Program-made: the position numbers and the translations under genes | The notes under the pieces: model-generated | The model's input: the letters and a program-made list of their open reading frames with translations, nothing else | Told to the model about the DNA's origin: nothing | The model's database searches: none | NCBI RefSeq assembly: GCF_016901855.1 | Contig: NZ_JACJKY010000001.1 | Coordinates: 1 to 64,000, forward strand | DNA length: 64,000 bases | Direction: 5' to 3' | Source: Merdimmobilis hominis | GTDB lineage: Bacteria > Bacillota > Clostridia > Oscillospirales > Ruminococcaceae | In this document: piece by piece, positions 59,501 through 64,000 of the stretch | Layout: each line of letters begins with the position of its first letter | Numbering within the stretch: the first letter of the stretch is position 1

Positions 59501-62335
59501 TCAGCGACGAACAAGAAGTGTTACAGACTGTCCCGGTTTCAGAGAAACAGAAGCAGTGTGATCATTCAGCGTGACATCGGAAGAAATCGGCTGTTCAGCC
59601 AAATCAACGGCTTCTACTGTGGTGACATCGGCTGTAAAGCAGATCGAAGCATCAACCGGGCGATCATTGTACACAGAAGCCAAACGAATGACAAATGCGT
59701 CATCGGCATATTCTGCTTGTTTTACACACGAAACGGTAACATCACCGTTTACGGTAAAGAACCGATCGGTGAGCGGCAGTGTACCGGTATGTGCTGTGTT
59801 TGAAACATACGGCAAGTCGCGGTGTGCAAACTGTTCACCCAGTTCTTTAAGTGCCATTGGCGCATCATCGCAGGCGGAAAGACCGATTCTAAAGCGCCGT
59901 TCGCCGATTTCCGGATATTTGTCCGGACCGGAGGATGCGCGCAGAAGCGAAATGTTAAGACTGTGTTCGTCGCCGCGGCAGCCGTATTTCGAATCGCTGA
60001 GCAGGGAGAGTCCGCGTGTGCCTTGCTGCGGTACACCGAAACAGAAATTGCGTGTAAAGCCGTCGTGTGTCATATTGAGCGGCCGATCGAGTGTACCGAT
60101 CTGCATGTCACAGCGAACAGCTTTGGAAGAATAAGCGAGCGGTGCACAGAAGCTGAGCTGCGGAATTCCGTCCGGTGTTGCAATCGGAAGATGCGCAACA
60201 CAAACGGAGAGATCAAGAATCGGCGAGTGATCGAACAACTGCGCTGTCACGTCGATGGTCATGTCTCCTTTTTTCAAGCGGAACGCGAGTTGTTTGCACA
60301 ACGAACTGGATATGTCCTGTGTGGAAACAGTGACAATGCTTGTCTGATGAAGATTTTCGATACGGGAATGAACACCTTCGACCCAAGCGCTGCCATGACC
60401 TGCAAAGACAGAAGAAGTCAGCTCATGTGCAAGTACAAAATGTGCAGGTGTTTTGAGCAGTTCCTGTCCGGAAACCTTGTCAAAATAAGAGATGACAGAG
60501 AAATCATGATCGTCGAATGTAATTCGCACCAAATCATTTTCCAAAATATTGTTGTAGTAATAGGTTACACGCGGATCAGGCGGCATTGCGGCAAAGCAGA
60601 ACGCCTCTTTCACAGCTTCTTCGATTTTGATTGTGGCATATCCGAATGCAGGAACATGTGCGTGGACCAAAATGTCAGTGCGCAGATGATTCCAGTCGTT
60701 CGGCTGTTGTTTGACCACACGGCAGTCTAACACATTGCCTTCCTGGTCTGTTGCTTTGATGCGGTCAGGATCGCCCGGCCAATCCCAAAGCGTTGCTTCC
60801 ACCACAGAATCGCGGTCAAAGCGTGTGGGATTAAATACATGAAGCAGACGTGTTTTTCCGCGTCCGCGCTCCGTGCCCGGTAAACGGAATCGGCTCTTTT
60901 CATCGGTGTTTAAGCCGACACCGCCGCCTTCTGAACGTGAAGTGAGCGGGTCAAACGGCGTTTCGAACATGGAGGTATCAATATTTGCAGCAAATGCGCG
61001 CAGGGAAGAACCGGAACCTGCCATGACAGCGCCCATCGCTTCTTCAAACGCACCCATTGCGTGGTTACGTGATTCCGGTGTGTTCGAGCCGGGGAGAATA
61101 TCATGGAATTGATTAAACAGCACCTTTTCCCAAGCATCACGGTACTGTTTGTTAAAGGATGTGCCGTTTGCTTTTGCGTTTGCAAACGTCGAGATCATTT
61201 CTGCTTCGTACAGCCGATCTTCACCGATCCGGTTGATCAGTTTCATCTGGGATTGCGATGTATAACAGCCGGTGAATGTCGGACCGAGCTCACCGCGGCG
61301 AACCGGGAAATTCGACGCAAACGGTTCAATCGAACGGAAGAATGCGTCATAGGTGGAGAAGCGGATGGTCGGAGCAAGCGGCCATTTCTGCATTTCAAGA
61401 ATCATTTCGATGTCTTTTCGTGTTGGTCCGCCGCCGTGATCGCCGACACCGTAAATCTTCATCATGTCCAGCACACCGTATTTATAGCAGAACTGCGGTA
61501 CGATATGCAGATACATGGGGAGAATTGAGTCGTTGTACCAAAGCGGTTCGTTGAGCGCAAGGATCTCAGCGCCACTGTCGGACTGCCAGCGATACAGCTG
61601 TTCGCCGTCAAGTCCTCTGCAATGGTAGAAATAACGAATACCGCCTTCGGACAAAATCTCCGGCACACAAGCGGAGTGACCGAACGAATCCGGATGAAAA
61701 TCCATATTGATTTGCGCAAACGGAATGCCGAAACGCTCGTTTAAGTAACGTTTGGTGTACAGAATATGACGTGCCATACTTTCAAGGTTCGGCATGTTCT
61801 TATCAAGCTCAACAAAAGTGGAGCCTGCAAATTCAAAGCGGCCTTCTTTGATTCGTTTGGACATGCGCGCAAACAGTTCCGGATCGTAATATTCTGCAAT
61901 TCGGTAGACTGCTGCCTGGGACTGTGAGAACGTGAAATCATGGTATTCGTCCATCAAATCAAGCATTGTGCGGAAAGTGTTGAGTGCAACATCAACCGTC
62001 TCGTGAAATCCCCACATCCAGTCCATGTCAATATGTGCATGTGCAACGCAGTGCATGGTCAGTGATTTTGCGGTATCAGAGAACGGAAACAAAATCGATT
62101 CTGCTTTTTGGCAAACAGAATCGGGCAATGCATGCTCTGCAGTGAATGTTTCGAACAGACAATCGACTGCCTGGTCGATCAGCGCATCATAGCGGCCGTT
62201 TTCATGCTTGTTGATTTCTTCACAGACTGCAATTTCTGCAAAGATTCGTTCACCCCAAGCAGACAGCTCGCGCATGTCAATCCAATGATTTTTTTGTTCT
62301 GGTTTCATTTGTGCAATTTTTTCATATCTCGTCAA
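59501..62335 (-). CDS. GH38 alpha-mannosidase
   Basis: 944 residues with no signal peptide, so cytoplasmic. The GH38 catalytic domain has HCVAHAHIDMDWMWGFHETV (zinc ligands), NMDFHPDSFGHSACVPEIL with the nucleophile Asp, and GVGDHGGGPTRKDIEMILEM. The central helical and C-terminal beta-sandwich domains follow (VRITFDDHDFSVISYFDKVS; VWPSLTLR-type end QSVTLLVRR). It trims alpha-mannosides, probably from imported glycans. The UroD-like gene follows it by about 30 bases. Promoter and a flanking inverted repeat lie directly upstream. Confidence 0.93.
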   Translation of the reverse strand: MTRYEKIAQMKPEQKNHWIDMRELSAWGERIFAEIAVCEEINKHENGRYDALIDQAVDCLFETFTAEHALPDSVCQKAESILFPFSDTAKSLTMHCVAHAHIDMDWMWGFHETVDVALNTFRTMLDLMDEYHDFTFSQSQAAVYRIAEYYDPELFARMSKRIKEGRFEFAGSTFVELDKNMPNLESMARHILYTKRYLNERFGIPFAQINMDFHPDSFGHSACVPEILSEGGIRYFYHCRGLDGEQLYRWQSDSGAEILALNEPLWYNDSILPMYLHIVPQFCYKYGVLDMMKIYGVGDHGGGPTRKDIEMILEMQKWPLAPTIRFSTYDAFFRSIEPFASNFPVRRGELGPTFTGCYTSQSQMKLINRIGEDRLYEAEMISTFANAKANGTSFNKQYRDAWEKVLFNQFHDILPGSNTPESRNHAMGAFEEAMGAVMAGSGSSLRAFAANIDTSMFETPFDPLTSRSEGGGVGLNTDEKSRFRLPGTERGRGKTRLLHVFNPTRFDRDSVVEATLWDWPGDPDRIKATDQEGNVLDCRVVKQQPNDWNHLRTDILVHAHVPAFGYATIKIEEAVKEAFCFAAMPPDPRVTYYYNNILENDLVRITFDDHDFSVISYFDKVSGQELLKTPAHFVLAHELTSSVFAGHGSAWVEGVHSRIENLHQTSIVTVSTQDISSSLCKQLAFRLKKGDMTIDVTAQLFDHSPILDLSVCVAHLPIATPDGIPQLSFCAPLAYSSKAVRCDMQIGTLDRPLNMTHDGFTRNFCFGVPQQGTRGLSLLSDSKYGCRGDEHSLNISLLRASSGPDKYPEIGERRFRIGLSACDDAPMALKELGEQFAHRDLPYVSNTAHTGTLPLTDRFFTVNGDVTVSCVKQAEYADDAFVIRLASVYNDRPVDASICFTADVTTVEAVDLAEQPISSDVTLNDHTASVSLKPGQSVTLLVRR

Positions 62336-62368
62336 GGGAAACCCCTCCTTCTAGATCAAATCAAACAC

Positions 62369-62412
62369 ATTGTAGCAAGAGAAAACGTAAAAATCAACGA
62401 CTTTTCTCTTGC
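62369..62412 (-). promoter_or_regulatory. alpha-mannosidase promoter with overlapping inverted repeat
   Basis: Minus strand: TTGATT (62392-62397), 17-base spacer, TACAAT (62369-62374). GCAAGAGAAAA (62375-62385) and TTTTCTCTTGC (62402-62412) form a perfect 11-bp inverted repeat around the -35, placed like an operator. On the plus strand a T-run follows, but no plus-strand gene ends here. Confidence 0.65.
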
Positions 62413-62526
62413 TTTTTTATACAAATCTTTTTTCTTATGACCTTTATGCACAGCGAAAAGACGGAGCACGTAGAATAATGCGAATGAATTGTTTCATTTG
62501 TAACACAAATACAAGGAGGAGAAAAA

Positions 62527-62715
62527 ATGAATGAGATGAATGACAACTGCACGCTGTTTACCGCACAGCCGGTTTCATTTGCAATGGCGTATGTTCCGCT
62601 TCAGCCGTGGCAAAAGGTGTATGATGCTGCGGTTGGTTTTGATCGCGGAACCATCTTTGCGCAACTGGATAAACCGTTTATCGGAGAGGAGGCTGTGTCG
62701 AATGAGCAGCGATAA
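62527..62715 (+). CDS. cotJA: spore coat protein CotJA
   Basis: 62 residues; LFTAQPVSFAMAYVPLQPWQ and FDRGTIFAQLDKPFIGE are the CotJA signature. AGGAGGAG precedes the ATG. First gene of the cotJABC operon, sigma-E-dependent in B. subtilis; no clear sigma-E promoter was identified here. It overlaps cotJB by 14 bases. Confidence 0.92.
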   Translation: MNEMNDNCTLFTAQPVSFAMAYVPLQPWQKVYDAAVGFDRGTIFAQLDKPFIGEEAVSNEQR

Positions 62716-62962
62716 ACAAAAACTGCTGCGCAAACTTCAGGTTGCAGATTTTGCGCTTTCGGAAGCAGTTCTTTTTTTGGATACACATCCATCGGATGAA
62801 CAAGCGCTCGCATATTTTCACAAGCAGCGTGAAGGATATGATGCGCTGTATCGAGAATATACGGAAAAATTCGGTCCGCTGCGTGCGTTTGATAATCGGT
62901 CAAAAACACGCTGGGAATGGGCCGATGGTCCTTGGCCCTGGGAGTATGAGGCAAATGTATAA
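62702..62962 (+). CDS. cotJB: spore coat protein CotJB
   Basis: 86 residues from ATG 62702, inside the end of cotJA. LLRKLQVADFALSEAVLFLD, then YFHKQREGYDALYREYTEKF and the C-terminal WEWADGPWPWEYEANV are CotJB hallmarks. Structural or assembly role in the inner coat. Confidence 0.93.
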   Translation: MSSDKQKLLRKLQVADFALSEAVLFLDTHPSDEQALAYFHKQREGYDALYREYTEKFGPLRAFDNRSKTRWEWADGPWPWEYEANV

Positions 62963-62996
62963 AAAATAAGACGGGCGTTATTCAGGAGGAGAGAAC

Positions 62997-63599
62997 ATGT
63001 GGCAATATGATAAGAAATTAGCGTTCCCTGTAAAAATAAAATGCACAAACCCCGCACTTGCAAAACTGATCATCACGCAATTAGGCGGACCGGATGGTGA
63101 AGCGGGTGCTGCGCTTCGATATTTAAGCCAGCGCTACAGCATGCCGAATGCAAAAGTAAAAGCCGTACTGACTGATATTGGTACAGAGGAGCTGGCGCAT
63201 ATTGAAATGGTGTCTGCGATTGTATCGCAGCTTACCCGGAATTTAAAAGTAGAAGATCTTGCAAAAGGCGGATTTGACGCCTATTACGTTGATCATACAA
63301 CAGGAGTCTATCCGGTTGATGCAACGGGAAATCCGTTTACCGCAGCAACATTTCAGTCAACAGGCGATCCGATTGCAGATCTGCATGAAGACCTTGCAGC
63401 AGAGCAAAAAGCACGGCTTACCTACGACAATATTTTGCGCTTGGCAGATGACCCTGATGTGCGCGAGCCGATCAAATTTCTGCGTGCCAGGGAATTGGTG
63501 CATTTTCAGCGGTTTGGTGAAGCATTGCGGATTACACAGGAAAGCTTAGATTCGAAAAACTTTTATGCATATAATCCGGCATTTGATAAGCGAAAATAA
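62997..63599 (+). CDS. cotJC: spore coat protein CotJC (manganese-catalase family)
   Basis: 200 residues. GPDGEAGAALRYLSQRYSMP, DIGTEELAHIEMVSAIVSQL and EDLAAEQKARLTYDNILRL carry the di-manganese Glu/His ligands of the catalase family. It is located in the spore coat and may protect against peroxide. AGGAGGAGAG precedes the ATG. A small terminator follows. Confidence 0.95.
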   Translation: MWQYDKKLAFPVKIKCTNPALAKLIITQLGGPDGEAGAALRYLSQRYSMPNAKVKAVLTDIGTEELAHIEMVSAIVSQLTRNLKVEDLAKGGFDAYYVDHTTGVYPVDATGNPFTAATFQSTGDPIADLHEDLAAEQKARLTYDNILRLADDPDVREPIKFLRARELVHFQRFGEALRITQESLDSKNFYAYNPAFDKRK

Positions 63600-63619
63600 G
63601 CATACAGTATGCTTTTTTT
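63599..63619 (+). terminator. terminator of cotJABC
   Basis: AGCATA/TATGCT stem with a 3-base loop and seven T's, starting within the cotJC stop codon. Confidence 0.8.
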
Positions 63620-63697
63620 ATCTCCGTTTGACGTCGGTGGTGCAAAGAATTCCGGGCAATTTTATGTTTTCTAAAAGGAAAATCCAATTTCATTCAC

Positions 63698-63738
63698 ACA
63701 CAACCTGCGCTTTAGGAAAGCGCAGGTTGTGTATCTTT
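63698..63738. terminator. strong hairpin between cotJC and the amidase gene
   Basis: ACACAACCTGCGCTTT (63698-63713) pairs perfectly with AAAGCGCAGGTTGTGT (63717-63732), followed by ATCTTTT. The stretch 63620-63797 has no gene. TATAAT at about 63768 could be the amidase -10, but no clear -35 is seen. Confidence 0.7.
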
Positions 63739-63799
63739 TATAAATCACCCAACAAAGGTGTGCTTGCATATAATATACCGAAGAGAAAAGGAGTGTGAA

Positions 63800-64000
63800 T
63801 GAAAATGAGCAACAGTAAATTAGTGGACTATACCAAAATATCCCCTAACAGCAGTAATCCTCGAACAAATAAAATCAAAAAATTACGATTCACCACATGG
63901 CAGGCAATATGAGTGTAGAATCATGCGGCGCAATGTTTGCACGGCCTGAGCGGCGCGCAAGTTCCAATTACGCAATCGGTTCTGACGGCCGTGTTGCAAT
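63800..64000 (+). pseudogene. N-acetylmuramoyl-L-alanine amidase (Amidase_2), frameshifted, runs off the window
   Basis: ATG 63800 (or 63806) behind AAGGAG gives SNSKLVDYTKISPNSSNPRT-NKIKK, then loses frame in a run of six A's. One frame over, the protein continues ITIHHMAGNMSVESCGAMFA and RASSNYAIGSDGRVA, the zinc-amidase start with its HH ligand. Adding or removing one A restores the gene. It resembles endolysin-like amidases of Clostridia. The break could be a sequencing slip, true decay or slipped-strand switching. Confidence 0.82.

Noticed and set aside
63698..63732. Attachment site or transposon end (perfect 16-bp inverted repeat)
   Set aside because: Three-base loop and following T's are typical of a terminator; no recombinase gene is nearby.

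Overview
The window looks like the chromosome of a spore-forming, low-to-mid GC Firmicute of the class Clostridia. A gut anaerobe of the Oscillospirales/Ruminococcaceae type is most likely, but this is inferred from gene content only. Sporulation genes (spoVT, ytfJ, spoIID, cotJABC), the rimP-nusA-ylxR-ylxQ-infB-rbfA-nrnA-truB-ribF order, glutamine synthetase III next to asnA, and TTGACA/TATAAT-type promoters all point that way.

Left chromosomal part (1-26.97 kb). The first 1.1 kb holds remnants of a lost mobile element, including a truncated AbiEi-like antitoxin. spoVT follows, with a sigma-G-like promoter buried in an unrelated ORF that reads into it in frame. Next come the translation-factor operon, an unusual GTPase that fuses a Tet(M)/EF-G-like ribosomal factor to a YacP/Rae1-like NYN nuclease, a M50 protease-scpA-scpB-DUF2953-ytfJ-carboxypeptidase cluster, a MoxR-DUF58-transglutaminase operon, convergent spoIID, citrate synthase and a YitT transporter-like protein.

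Mobile part (26.97-48.11 kb). This is a three-layer nest. Element A (Tn4451-like, about 21.1 kb) sits inside a chromosomal gene encoding an XRE DNA-binding domain fused to an ADP-ribosylglycohydrolase. It carries a streptomycin adenylyltransferase (ANT(6)), a P-loop kinase, an XRE regulator, a cysteine-rich protein, a RepA-like initiator, a MobV relaxase with a pMV158-like oriT, TnpW and a TnpX-type serine recombinase. The tnpX gene is split by element B (about 13.7 kb), a decayed ICE with its own serine recombinase at one end, Tn916-like orf7/orf8 regulators and a RlmN/Cfr-family rRNA methyltransferase. Inside virD4 of B sits element C, an IME with a third serine recombinase, a DUF3847 protein, a MobA/L relaxase fragment with a MOBQ-like oriT, and an RlmA(II)-like 23S rRNA methyltransferase. 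Two internal deletions (near 38.33 and 39.83 kb) removed most of the conjugation machinery. Both rRNA methyltransferase units have a consensus promoter and an 8-codon leader ending Met-Arg-Ile/Leu-Arg-stop. This resembles the macrolide-sensing leaders of mef(A)/msr(D) and ermD, and is the most striking regulatory feature of the window.

Right chromosomal part (48.11-64 kb). It holds the rest of the ADP-ribosylglycohydrolase gene, hslO, a methyltransferase and yerC on the minus strand, a MurE-like ligase, a GNAT acetyltransferase, asnA-glnN-ispD, a frameshifted UroD-like gene with a GH38 alpha-mannosidase, the cotJABC spore-coat operon, and a frameshifted cell-wall amidase that runs off the end.
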